Assembly (NCBI RefSeq): GCF_900101815.1
Contig: NZ_FNAO01000008.1
Location: 23,025 to 87,024 of the forward strand
Source of the DNA: Pricia antarctica
GTDB taxonomy: Bacteria; Bacteroidota; Bacteroidia; Flavobacteriales; Flavobacteriaceae
Length of the DNA: 64,000 bases
Direction: 5' to 3'
In this document: one piece after another, positions 52,959 to 60,850 of the stretch
Layout of the letters: each line of letters starts with the position of its first letter
How positions within the stretch are numbered: the stretch's first letter is position 1
The notes under the pieces: generated by a model
The model's database searches: none
What the model was told of the DNA's origin: nothing
What the model saw: the letters and a program-made list of their open reading frames with translations, nothing else
Translations under genes and position numbers: made by a program

Positions 52959-54356
52959 TTGTATTGCATCGTAGACATAGAAACCACTGGAAACAGTATC
53001 AAGGGAAATAAGATTACGGAGATTTCCATTTTTAAATATGATGGTCACGACATCGTTGACGAGTTCACTTCATTAGTGAATCCGGAATGTGAGATTCCGT
53101 ATTTTATCACTCGATTGACAGGAATCGATAACGACACGGTGCGCAATGCGCCGACTATCGATGCCATTGCGGATTCTATCCTAAAAATCACAGAGGGAAC
53201 GATTTTTGTCGCACATAGTGTAAATTTCGATTACAATATTATTAAAAACGAGCTTCGGAATATCGGTCGTGATTTCATCCGAAAAAAGCTTTGTACGGTA
53301 CGCTTGTCCCGGAAATTGATACCCGGTTACCATTCCTACAGTTTGGGAAAACTCTGTTCCGCTTTGGGCATTCCGTTGACCGACCGGCACCGGGCCCGAG
53401 GTGATGCCCACGCCACTACCTTACTCTTCGGCAAGTTATTACGGACGGAGGGTGCCGATAAAGTATTCAAAATGTTTTTGAACGCAAGGTCTCAGGAATC
53501 GACATTGCCTGCGAGCCTTCCTAGGGAAGCTTTTGAAAAAATACCGGCAACCCCGGGCGTCTACTATTTTAAGGATGCCAAGGGAAAAATCATCTATATT
53601 GGCAAGGCCCTCAATCTAAAAAAACGGGTGCTCGGCCATTTTTATGACAAATCGACGAAGGAAGTCCGTCTTTGTGCGGAAACGGCGGATATAGCTTTCG
53701 AGCTTTCCGGCAACGACCTTATGGCGTTATTAATGGAATCCGCGGCCATCAAACATCACTACCCCGCCTACAATCGAGCGCAGAAAAAGAGGATACAGCC
53801 CTATGGTGTTTTCGCTTACGAAGATCGCAGCGGCATAGTACACTTAGCCTTCAACAAACTTAAAATGGCGCCCAATGCTTTGGTCACCTTTTACAATCCG
53901 ACGGATTGCCGTTTGTATCTAGAACAAATCTGCAGCAGGTTCGGACTCTGCCCCAAATATTGTCATTTGCAGGAAAATGTCAAGACCTGTTCCCATTTTA
54001 GGATTGAAAGTTGCGAAGGAATCTGTAGGGACTCGGAACCTGTTTCGGAGTACAATGCAAAAGTCACTTTAGCCATCGAATGTATGGGTTCGGAAAAAGA
54101 GGATTTTATTATCAAGGAAAAAGGAAGACATATCGACGAAGAAACCTTTGTTCTGGTGCGTAACAACGTGTATTCAGGCTACGGATTTATAGAAAAGGAA
54201 GCAGTCCTGAATTCCTTCGCAGATTTAGAAGCATTCGTGATTCCACAAAAAAATACGGTGGAGACCGAGAGCATTATCAAATCATACCTCAATAGAAATC
54301 CAACTAAAAAAATCAGGACACTGGATGAAAGGCAGTTGGAAGAAAATCGGTTTTAG
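52959..54356 (+). CDS. DEDDh exonuclease fused to GIY-YIG nuclease
   Basis: The proposed start is the TTG at 52959, giving 465 residues that open with YCIVDIETTGNSIKGNKITE; a longer frame from 52881 is unlikely because the promoter box lies inside it. The first half is a DEDDh exonuclease like DNA polymerase III epsilon (DIETTG, NFDYNIIKNEL and a final HRARGDAHAT). The middle is a GIY-YIG domain (TPGVYYFKDAKGKIIYIGKA) as in UvrC and Cho. The C-terminal part has a Cys cluster (GLCPKYCH, CEGIC). Such fusions are typical of Bacteroidota and are thought to act in DNA repair. Confidence 0.85.
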   Translation: MYCIVDIETTGNSIKGNKITEISIFKYDGHDIVDEFTSLVNPECEIPYFITRLTGIDNDTVRNAPTIDAIADSILKITEGTIFVAHSVNFDYNIIKNELRNIGRDFIRKKLCTVRLSRKLIPGYHSYSLGKLCSALGIPLTDRHRARGDAHATTLLFGKLLRTEGADKVFKMFLNARSQESTLPASLPREAFEKIPATPGVYYFKDAKGKIIYIGKALNLKKRVLGHFYDKSTKEVRLCAETADIAFELSGNDLMALLMESAAIKHHYPAYNRAQKKRIQPYGVFAYEDRSGIVHLAFNKLKMAPNALVTFYNPTDCRLYLEQICSRFGLCPKYCHLQENVKTCSHFRIESCEGICRDSEPVSEYNAKVTLAIECMGSEKEDFIIKEKGRHIDEETFVLVRNNVYSGYGFIEKEAVLNSFADLEAFVIPQKNTVETESIIKSYLNRNPTKKIRTLDERQLEENRF

Positions 54357-54865
54357 AATATCGACGAGATTAAGTGCAATGTGGTACTGGAAATAAAAGC
54401 CATTCTATTTTTTCAATTCCTTGAACATACGAATTACAAAGAAGAGCCATACCATCAAAATGGCGGCGACCACACCCGAATATATCCATAAAAAATCCAT
54501 AATCTTCAGTAATCGAGTTCAAGCGATTTTTGGGAATAAAACCGTTGGACATTGGGCATCATTTTTAGCTAACCAAAAAGGTGAAATGGGCATATCGTGA
54601 TCTTTTCTCGCATAATCCGAACTAAAAAAATCCTACAAAAATTAATATCAAAATCACGTAATGAAATTCTTGTTAAAGATAGTTAAATTATTCTATTTTT
54701 CCGGGAAGTAATTGTTATATTTTTAACATTTTCACTATTCGTAAAAAAATATTAATCTACCTGAATTATTGGTAATAAAAAGAGGCTGAATTAGCATTTT
54801 GGGATTGGATATAAAGTTGTTATCCCTCTTGCTCGGAGGCATCCCAGTATTGATCGGACATCCCA
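54357..54865. other. Intergenic region with a micro-protein gene
   Basis: The 31-residue membrane peptide gene at 54405-54500 is the only feature. The rest, AT-rich from about 54600, shows no repeat or RNA that I can recognise. Confidence 0.4.
54405..54500 (-). CDS. 31-residue single-pass membrane peptide
   Basis: The frame encodes MDFLWIYSGVVAAILMVWLF and then FVIRMFKELKK: one hydrophobic helix with Trp residues at both ends and a basic C-terminal tail, so the tail should be in the cytoplasm. The regular design makes chance less likely than for most small frames in the window. It is convergent with the exonuclease gene. I do not recognise a family. Confidence 0.5.
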   Translation of the reverse strand: MDFLWIYSGVVAAILMVWLFFVIRMFKELKK

Positions 54866-56596
54866 TTATTCCCCGATAGTACGACTTTCATGGGCTACCC
54901 GATCCCCTACCTTGGCAAGGGAATCGGGATTGTCGAAAAAGTCTACGGCCTCTTTGGTTCGACCGAAAAGATGCTCGCTGGGCAGTTCGTCTATAATGCG
55001 GCTGTTAAAAATAATATCCCGCGTTGGTCCTATGGCACTGGCGATATAGAATCTGATACCGCGTTCATGGATTTCCCGGATGGCATTGGCCAACATTTCT
55101 ACCGCGGTAGAATCGATGTAGTTGATGGGCTCCGCATTGAGCACGATACCCTTCAAACCAGCCCCCTTGGCATCGATATAGCGAAAGAGCTGTTTTTTAA
55201 AATAATCCTTATTTCCAAAATACAATTGGGAATCGAAACGGAGCACTAGCAGGTCGGGCCTGTACTCGATATCACCTCCGAATCGGTCCACATTCTTGTA
55301 GTATTCCGAGCCTTTGATCTTACCCAGTACCGCAAAATGGGGTTTCGATGATCGATATACCATCAACAGCAAAGAAAGTAGCACACCCAACAAAATACCT
55401 TCGGGGAGACCTATGGACAAGGTAATCAAAAAGGTAGCCAGAAGCATGACGAACTCGTCTTTACGGTATTTCCACAACATTTTAGGATAGGTAACGTCGA
55501 TAAGTTGCACTACCGACACCATTATAATACTGGCCAAGGCCGCATTAGGCAGGTAATAGAACAAATGGGTAAAGAACAATAGTGTCAGCGCCACAAGCAG
55601 CATGCTAACCAAGGACGCTACCGGGGTTTTGGCACCGGAAGTAGTATTGATGGCCGACCTTGAAAAACTGGCCGAAGCGAGATACGATTGAAAAAACGAA
55701 CCTAACATATTGGCCATTCCCAAGGCCAATAATTCCTTGTTGGCATCAATGGTCTCTTTATCGTTCTTTTCCTCTAGGGCCTTGCCGATGCCTATGGCCT
55801 CGGTATACCCGATCAAAGCAATGGTAACCGCTATCGAAAAAAGTCCCCTTATCTTTGGCCAGCTAAATTCAGGAAGTGAAAAGGAGGGTAATCCATCCGG
55901 CACATTACCGACGATATGCACTCCATAACTCTCCAATCTAAAAAAATAGACGGCCATAATGCCGGCTACGACCACCGTTAAAATAGAGGGTATCTTATCG
56001 TTCCACCGTCTTAACAAAACTATTATCACAATGCCCATCAAACCGATCAGAAGCGCGTAGCCATTAGTCTCAGGTACGGCAAGTACGACGTTGATCACCG
56101 ATTTATGAAACTGGTTGGTCTGGGGAATGTTTACACCGAAAAAGTGCTTTAATTGGCTGAAGATAATAATCAATGCGGCCGCGGAAGTAAAACCACTAAT
56201 TACGGGTTTCGACAAAAAATTGGCCAAGAAACCCATGCGAAACAAACCTAGGGTAAATTGAATAACACCGACCATAAAAGCGAGTAAAAGTGCCATGGCA
56301 ATGTAACTTTCCACTCCTGTCAGGGCCAAAGTGCCTAGTCCGGCAGCGACCAACAACGAATCCATGGCCACCGGCCCTACGGCCAACTGTCGGGAAGTTC
56401 CAAGAAAAGCATAGATCAAAATGGGTACGAGGGAAGCATAAAGGCCATAAACAGGAGGCATACCCGCAATCATGGCATAGGCCATGCCCTGCGGCACCAG
56501 CAAGATGCCGACGGTCAGACCGGCTACCATATCTTTGGCGAACCACCTTTTCTTGTAGGTCGGCAACCATTGCAGAAATGGAAGGAATCGTCGCAT
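54866..56596 (-). CDS. SulP-family anion transporter with STAS domain
   Basis: The 576-residue protein has a SulP membrane domain of about 400 residues starting FAKDMVAGLTVGILLVPQGM, with VYGLYASLVPILIYAFLGTS and SFSRSAINTTSGAKTPVAS, then a C-terminal STAS domain (KGIVLNAEPINYIDSTAVEM). It should carry an inorganic anion such as sulfate or bicarbonate across the inner membrane. Sulfate uptake would fit the sulfatases nearby, but bicarbonate is equally possible. Confidence 0.9.
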   Translation of the reverse strand: MRRFLPFLQWLPTYKKRWFAKDMVAGLTVGILLVPQGMAYAMIAGMPPVYGLYASLVPILIYAFLGTSRQLAVGPVAMDSLLVAAGLGTLALTGVESYIAMALLLAFMVGVIQFTLGLFRMGFLANFLSKPVISGFTSAAALIIIFSQLKHFFGVNIPQTNQFHKSVINVVLAVPETNGYALLIGLMGIVIIVLLRRWNDKIPSILTVVVAGIMAVYFFRLESYGVHIVGNVPDGLPSFSLPEFSWPKIRGLFSIAVTIALIGYTEAIGIGKALEEKNDKETIDANKELLALGMANMLGSFFQSYLASASFSRSAINTTSGAKTPVASLVSMLLVALTLLFFTHLFYYLPNAALASIIMVSVVQLIDVTYPKMLWKYRKDEFVMLLATFLITLSIGLPEGILLGVLLSLLLMVYRSSKPHFAVLGKIKGSEYYKNVDRFGGDIEYRPDLLVLRFDSQLYFGNKDYFKKQLFRYIDAKGAGLKGIVLNAEPINYIDSTAVEMLANAIREIHERGIRFYIASAIGPTRDIIFNSRIIDELPSEHLFGRTKEAVDFFDNPDSLAKVGDRVAHESRTIGE

Positions 56597-56621
56597 TATG
56601 ACAAAGATAATGGAAAGTTGG

Positions 56622-56708
56622 AATTCAAATACAAGTTCAAACTCAAGTTCGAATCCAAGTTCAAACTCAATTTCAAAACCAAGTTCAAGGTCAAGTTTAA
56701 GGTCTAAT
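56622..56708. repeat. Degenerate 12-base tandem repeat
   Basis: About seven copies of a 12-base unit close to TTCAAACTCAAG lie just upstream of the SulP gene start on its 5' side. The unit is two related hexamers. Copies differ by one to three bases. It is outside coding sequence. Confidence 0.8.
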
Positions 56709-56857
56709 TAAAATTCCAGAAGTTAAGCAGTTTATTAGGTTTAGCGGTTCAGAATGTATTGTAGGATTAAGGTTGAAAGTTCAACTGCGACTTCGTAACT
56801 GTTCAAACCTGACTATAGGCAGGTTCGAGAGTAAGGAAACGATACATCTTGAACCCA

Positions 56858-56882
56858 AAAAATCCCGTAAAACGGGATTTTT
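56858..56882 (-). terminator. Rho-independent terminator after the 89-residue gene
   Basis: AAAAATCCCGT (56858-56868) pairs with ACGGGATTTTT (56872-56882) around a three-base loop. It lies 20 bases downstream of the minus-strand stop codon at 56903. Confidence 0.85.
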
Positions 56883-56902
56883 GAACTATTAAAAGGAATT
56901 TC

Positions 56903-57172
56903 TTAACCTAATTTGTTCACCTTTTCAACAAGCCCCTCGGCTTTTTTTTCCAGTTCTTGGCGAACACCTTTTAGATGTTTGCTTCTATTGTCGACATCCT
57001 TTTTGTTTACTTCGGCGATCAATCCGTCAAAAGTAGCGATGGCTTCATCGATGACCGCGGCCCCTTCTTTGGAATCCTGTTTATTATTCGCCGCATCCGT
57101 AATATAGACGGCTTCGATAATATCGCCCATTACGTTATTGATGTCTTTCTTTAATTCTCGTATACTTGCCAT
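56903..57172 (-). CDS. Small helical hypothetical protein
   Basis: The 89-residue protein is predicted to be all helical and soluble (MASIRELKKDINNVMGDIIE, FDGLIAEVNKKDVDNRSKHL). It has no cysteine and no metal motif. It has its own TAnnTTTG-type promoter box 18 bases before the ATG and its own terminator, so it is a single-gene unit. It looks like a conserved flavobacterial protein, but I cannot name a family or function. Confidence 0.65.
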   Translation of the reverse strand: MASIRELKKDINNVMGDIIEAVYITDAANNKQDSKEGAAVIDEAIATFDGLIAEVNKKDVDNRSKHLKGVRQELEKKAEGLVEKVNKLG

Positions 57173-57189
57173 TGTTAAATAATTTTTTG

Positions 57190-57197
57190 CAAAAATA
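57190..57197 (-). promoter_or_regulatory. Flavobacterial -7 promoter box TATTTTTG
   Basis: Read on the minus strand, TATTTTTG is a perfect TAnnTTTG box ending 17 bases before the ATG of the 89-residue protein. Confidence 0.55.
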
Positions 57198-57289
57198 GGC
57201 TTTTTAATGATACCGACCTACAGGGTTTCTTCCGCGGTAAGATGAACTGAAACCTATGGTCTAAAAGACGCGTAAGGTCTACAAATCCA

Positions 57290-58252
57290 TCAAATCGTCA
57301 CCTCCAAAAGTTCAACGTTATCCGTTGTAATCGATAGGGATCTGGAAACTGCCGGCACCAAGACCGTTTCCCCATTTTTGATATCCGCAGTACCATTTTC
57401 ATTAGCAATGCGGGCCGAACCACTTACGCACATAAGAATGGTAAACGAATCCCTTTTCGATAGGTCAAGATTCCAATTTTCGGTCAGGTGCAGATAGTCG
57501 GTCTTGAAATAGGGACAATCCACCATCGGATTAACGATGTTCGGATTGGAACCATAATTCACTTTGAAATCATCTTTCTTTTTATAATCTATGGCATCTA
57601 AAGCCTGCTCAGTATGCAGTTCGCGCAGGTTACCCTTTTTATCCTTACGGTTAAAATCGAAAATTCGATAGGTAACATCCGAAGTCTGCTGTATTTCGGC
57701 CAAAAGTACCCCTGCGCCGATGGCATGGACTTTTCCCGTATTGATAAAAAAAGTATCTCCCCTTCCTACTTTTTCATAGTTCAGCAGATCCAAAAGGGTA
57801 TCGTTTTTAAGGCTTTCCGTATACTCTTCTTTCGATACGTCGCGATTAAAACCTACAATAAGATTGGCGCCGTCGTCCGCATCCATCACATACCACATCT
57901 CCGTTTTTCCGAAGGAGTTATGGCGTTCTTTTGCCAGTTTGTCGTTGGGATGCAATTGAACGGATAGATCCTGTTTGGCATCGATAAACTTTATAAGGAT
58001 GGGGAAATCTTTCCCAAATCGTGCTACCACACTTTTGCCCAAGAGTTCTGCGGCCCGATCATCGATCAATTGTTGCAAAGAAGTACCCGAAAGCGCTCCA
58101 TTGGAAACAATTGAAATATCACCTTTTACCCCCGAAAGTTCCCAGCTTTCACCGGTGATCTCACTCTCGATAGGTTTATGCAAAACTTCCTTCAATTTTG
58201 TACCGCCCCAAAGGCGTTCTTTTAGAATAGGATAAAATTTTAATGGGTACAT
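57290..58252 (-). CDS. manA: Mannose-6-phosphate isomerase, class I
   Basis: The 320-residue protein has the type I phosphomannose isomerase plan: PILKERLWGGTKLKEVLHK at the start, the zinc site region LSVQLHPNDKLAKER, KTEMWYVMDADDGANLIVGF and INTGKVHAIGAGVLLAEIQQ with further metal and substrate residues. It interconverts mannose-6-phosphate and fructose-6-phosphate in the cytoplasm, supplying mannose for glycan synthesis or taking it into glycolysis. The length fits the short bacterial form. It forms a same-strand cluster with the peroxiredoxin, pterin enzyme and isomerase genes. Confidence 0.92.
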   Translation of the reverse strand: MYPLKFYPILKERLWGGTKLKEVLHKPIESEITGESWELSGVKGDISIVSNGALSGTSLQQLIDDRAAELLGKSVVARFGKDFPILIKFIDAKQDLSVQLHPNDKLAKERHNSFGKTEMWYVMDADDGANLIVGFNRDVSKEEYTESLKNDTLLDLLNYEKVGRGDTFFINTGKVHAIGAGVLLAEIQQTSDVTYRIFDFNRKDKKGNLRELHTEQALDAIDYKKKDDFKVNYGSNPNIVNPMVDCPYFKTDYLHLTENWNLDLSKRDSFTILMCVSGSARIANENGTADIKNGETVLVPAVSRSLSITTDNVELLEVTI

Positions 58253-58367
58253 CTTTTTAAAATAGAAAATTAAAGGTCAAGGGTCAAATGCAAAAATCTA
58301 GGAATTTGAAAAAAGTTGCAAAACAAAGGCGGGAAAACAATAAACCACGAAATTCAAACCGTTCCTT

Positions 58368-58820
58368 TCAAGCCATTTCTTTCAATGCGTTCATCGCCCG
58401 CTTCATATGACCGTTTGCGTTCATACTATTGAACACCATTCTTACCCTGCCCGTTGTGTCGACAACATAAGTCTCCCTTCCCGGCACCACCAGAAGGCTC
58501 TTTTTCACTTTAAACGATTCCCTTACTTTATTATCGGTATCGGATAATAACTTGAAAGGAAATTGATACTTGTCCGCAAATCTAGTATGGCTTTTTTCAG
58601 AGTCGGCACTAATGCCGACTACCTCCGCCCCGAGTTCCATAAAATCCTCATAATTATCACGAAAACTACAGGCCTGTTTTGTGCATTCTGAGGTATTGTC
58701 CTTGGGATAAAAAAAGATTACCAAGGGTTTTTTTTTCCTTAGATCTTCGCTTGAGAATGTTTCCCCGTGTTGATCTTTTAAGGTAAAATCAGAAATCTTA
58801 TCACCAACTTTCAGTCCCAT
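58368..58820 (-). CDS. bcp: Bcp/PrxQ-type thiol peroxidase
   Basis: The 150-residue protein is an atypical peroxiredoxin with the peroxidatic and resolving cysteines in TSECTKQACSFRDNY, preceded by LVIFFYPKDN. It reduces hydrogen peroxide and organic peroxides with electrons from thioredoxin in the cytoplasm. The pair is spaced by four residues as in the Bcp group. It starts two bases after the QueD-like gene, so the two are likely co-transcribed. Confidence 0.93.
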   Translation of the reverse strand: MGLKVGDKISDFTLKDQHGETFSSEDLRKKKPLVIFFYPKDNTSECTKQACSFRDNYEDFMELGAEVVGISADSEKSHTRFADKYQFPFKLLSDTDNKVRESFKVKKSLLVVPGRETYVVDTTGRVRMVFNSMNANGHMKRAMNALKEMA

Positions 58821-58822
58821 AA

Positions 58823-59230
58823 TCAGCCGTTAAAGGTTACAAAATTACGCGGAGTCTCATAAAGCTGAACTTCGAGTTCATGCCTTTCTTCTATATACGG
58901 CCGTAAATTGTTCCAAATGACCACGGATATATTCTCAGCGGTGGGGTTCAAATCCTTGAACTCCGGCACTTCTACGTTCAGGTTTTTATGGTCAAGGGCA
59001 TCTTCGATTTTTTCCTTGATCAAATCCTTTAGCACCTTCATATCCATTACAAAACCAGTTTCAGGGTCTATCTCACCATATACGCTAACAATCAGTTCGT
59101 AGTTGTGCCCATGAAAATTGGGATTGTTGCATTTTCCGAAAACTGCATCGTTCTTTTCATCGCTCCAATCTTTTCGATAGAGACGGTGGGCGGCATTGAA
59201 ATGGGCTTTTCTACTGACTTTTACTTTCAT
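58823..59230 (-). CDS. queD: 6-carboxytetrahydropterin synthase (QueD/PTPS family)
   Basis: The 135-residue protein has the PTPS fold signature: the first zinc His in KAHFNAAHRL, the catalytic Cys and two more His in FGKCNNPNFHGHNYELIV, and ETGFVMDMKVLKDLI. In bacteria this family converts dihydroneopterin triphosphate to 6-carboxytetrahydropterin in queuosine and 7-deazaguanine synthesis. The close alternative is a pyruvoyl-pterin synthase. It lies 18 bases after the isopentenyl diphosphate isomerase gene. Confidence 0.88.
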   Translation of the reverse strand: MKVKVSRKAHFNAAHRLYRKDWSDEKNDAVFGKCNNPNFHGHNYELIVSVYGEIDPETGFVMDMKVLKDLIKEKIEDALDHKNLNVEVPEFKDLNPTAENISVVIWNNLRPYIEERHELEVQLYETPRNFVTFNG

Positions 59231-59248
59231 TGATATCGGGACTTTAAC

Positions 59249-59773
59249 CTAGAAATTTTTCGAAATATGATCATAGAATTTTTCAAAGATAATCTTGAAC
59301 CACGCGGTATACCTCTCAGGATGCCGATCAATATCCATCCGTACCGCTTCAGGTTTCATCCATTTCCAGTCCGCCACTTCATCAGGATTTAATTTCGGCG
59401 GCCCGTCATAACTACCGATCATGACATGGTCGTATTCATGTTCGGTTAGGCCGTTATCAAAAGGAGCTTTATAAATGAACGAAATCAGCTCGTCGAGTTC
59501 TGCAACAAAGCCCATCTCTTCCTGAAGCCTTCGTTTCCCGGCATCTATATTCGATTCACCGACCCGTTGATGACTACAGCAGGTGTTTGTCCATAATAAA
59601 GGGGAATGGTATTTATCGGCCGCACGCTGTTGTAGCATGGTCTCGCCTTTATCGTTCATGATAAATACCGAAAAGGCCCGATGTAACAATGCCTTTTCAT
59701 GCGCTTCCATTTTCGGCATGGTACCTATCTGCTTGTCGTTTTCATCGACGAGAATTACATTTTCTTCCTTCAT
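59249..59773 (-). CDS. idi: Isopentenyl-diphosphate delta-isomerase, type 1 (Nudix)
   Basis: The 174-residue protein has the type 1 IDI landmarks: HRAFSVFIMNDKGETMLQQR and the active-site Cys in LLWTNTCCSHQRVGE, then a Nudix-like GKRRLQEEMGF and the Glu pair in LTEHEYDHVMIG. It converts IPP to DMAPP for isoprenoid synthesis in the cytoplasm. A TATTTTTG box ends five bases before the start codon, so the transcript is probably leaderless or nearly so. It is first of a run with the pterin and peroxiredoxin genes. Confidence 0.92.
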   Translation of the reverse strand: MKEENVILVDENDKQIGTMPKMEAHEKALLHRAFSVFIMNDKGETMLQQRAADKYHSPLLWTNTCCSHQRVGESNIDAGKRRLQEEMGFVAELDELISFIYKAPFDNGLTEHEYDHVMIGSYDGPPKLNPDEVADWKWMKPEAVRMDIDRHPERYTAWFKIIFEKFYDHISKNF

Positions 59774-59778
59774 ACTGC

Positions 59779-59786
59779 AAAAATAA
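59779..59786 (-). promoter_or_regulatory. Flavobacterial -7 promoter box TATTTTTG upstream of idi
   Basis: On the minus strand TATTTTTG is a perfect TAnnTTTG box. It ends five bases before the ATG, which would give an almost leaderless mRNA. Confidence 0.55.
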
Positions 59787-59872
59787 GGTGTTTCTGCCGA
59801 CAGAGTACTAAGGAATTTGTAAAAATAGTTGGTAATCAGTTTTGTAATGGAGGCGACCGTTCAGCCGTTTAT

Positions 59873-60844
59873 CTAAAAAAACCGTGGGGACTGAATCCGT
59901 CCACGTTTGCCTTTTTTAAAATCATAACGTAACAGAACTTCAAAAGATCCAGCGTTGAAAGAGGTACCCCCTAGGTCGGTGGTTTCCTTATCATAGGCAA
60001 GGCCCAACAGAAAGCCATCATCGACATAGAAGCCTAACATACCGCTTACAGCAGCACTCCACCTATAAGCGGCACCTACTATAAACTTTTCGTTGAACAT
60101 AAAATTGGCGGATAAGTCAATTTGTAAGGGAGCGCCTCGCACCACCTTTGTCAAAAGGGTAGGCTTGAACTTCAGGTCTCGGTTCATTTCAAAGACATAT
60201 CCCGTGGTGAAGTACAGGTTCATTCGTTCTTTTGCCGTAGAGATATTCGAACTCTTAAAATGGGTAGTTTCCAGAATTCTGGGAACGGAAGCCCCCACAT
60301 AAAATTTGCCGTTATGGTAATACACCCCAGCTCCGATATTGGGAGAAAACTTGTTCTCGATATCCTGTTGTAAAAGAGGATCTGGACCGTTTGGATTACT
60401 GAAATCCTGATTGAGTTTGGAGTACTGGATGTCCAAAAGATGTGCACTTCCTTTTAGCCCAAAACTGAGACGGCCCTCCCTGGAGGTGAAAATGGTGTAT
60501 GAAAAATCAAGGTCGAAATACGTTTCAGAGGTCGGGCCGATCTGTTCGTTAAGAATACCGAATCCGAGGCCTACCCCCCTATAGCCGATCGGCGAATGCA
60601 AGCTCAGTGTCTGGGTCTTCGGTGCCCCTTCAAGGCCGGCCCATTGCGAGCGGTAGAGTGCCGTTACGCTCAAACTCTCCTTAGACCCCGCATAACTGGG
60701 ATTTATGCTCGGCATGTTGTACATGTATTGCGTGTACTGGGCATCTTGTTGGGCAAAAAGTCCTTCCCCCGACGAAAAAAGATGCACCGCCAAAATGGCA
60801 AGCAGATATTGGTAATAGCGTTTGCTATGATTTAGAAAATTCAT
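59873..60844 (-). CDS. T9SS membrane protein, PorP/SprF family
   Basis: The 323-residue protein has a signal peptide (LLAILAVHLFSSGEGLFAQ) and then QDAQYTQYMYNMPSINPSYA, the hallmark start of PorP/SprF proteins. The rest is beta-barrel-like with SLSVTALYRSQWAGLEGAPK, LGFGILNEQIGPTSETYFDL and SGMLGFYVDDGFLLGLAYDK. PorP/SprF proteins are outer-membrane partners needed for secretion or attachment of particular T9SS substrates with type B C-terminal domains. The gene lies six bases after a CHU_C protein gene, which is its likely client. Confidence 0.93.
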   Translation of the reverse strand: MNFLNHSKRYYQYLLAILAVHLFSSGEGLFAQQDAQYTQYMYNMPSINPSYAGSKESLSVTALYRSQWAGLEGAPKTQTLSLHSPIGYRGVGLGFGILNEQIGPTSETYFDLDFSYTIFTSREGRLSFGLKGSAHLLDIQYSKLNQDFSNPNGPDPLLQQDIENKFSPNIGAGVYYHNGKFYVGASVPRILETTHFKSSNISTAKERMNLYFTTGYVFEMNRDLKFKPTLLTKVVRGAPLQIDLSANFMFNEKFIVGAAYRWSAAVSGMLGFYVDDGFLLGLAYDKETTDLGGTSFNAGSFEVLLRYDFKKGKRGRIQSPRFF

Positions 60845-60850
60845 TTTTTG

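Noticed and set aside
56622..56708. CRISPR-like array
   Set aside because: The units are contiguous and degenerate with no spacers, and no cas gene is nearby.
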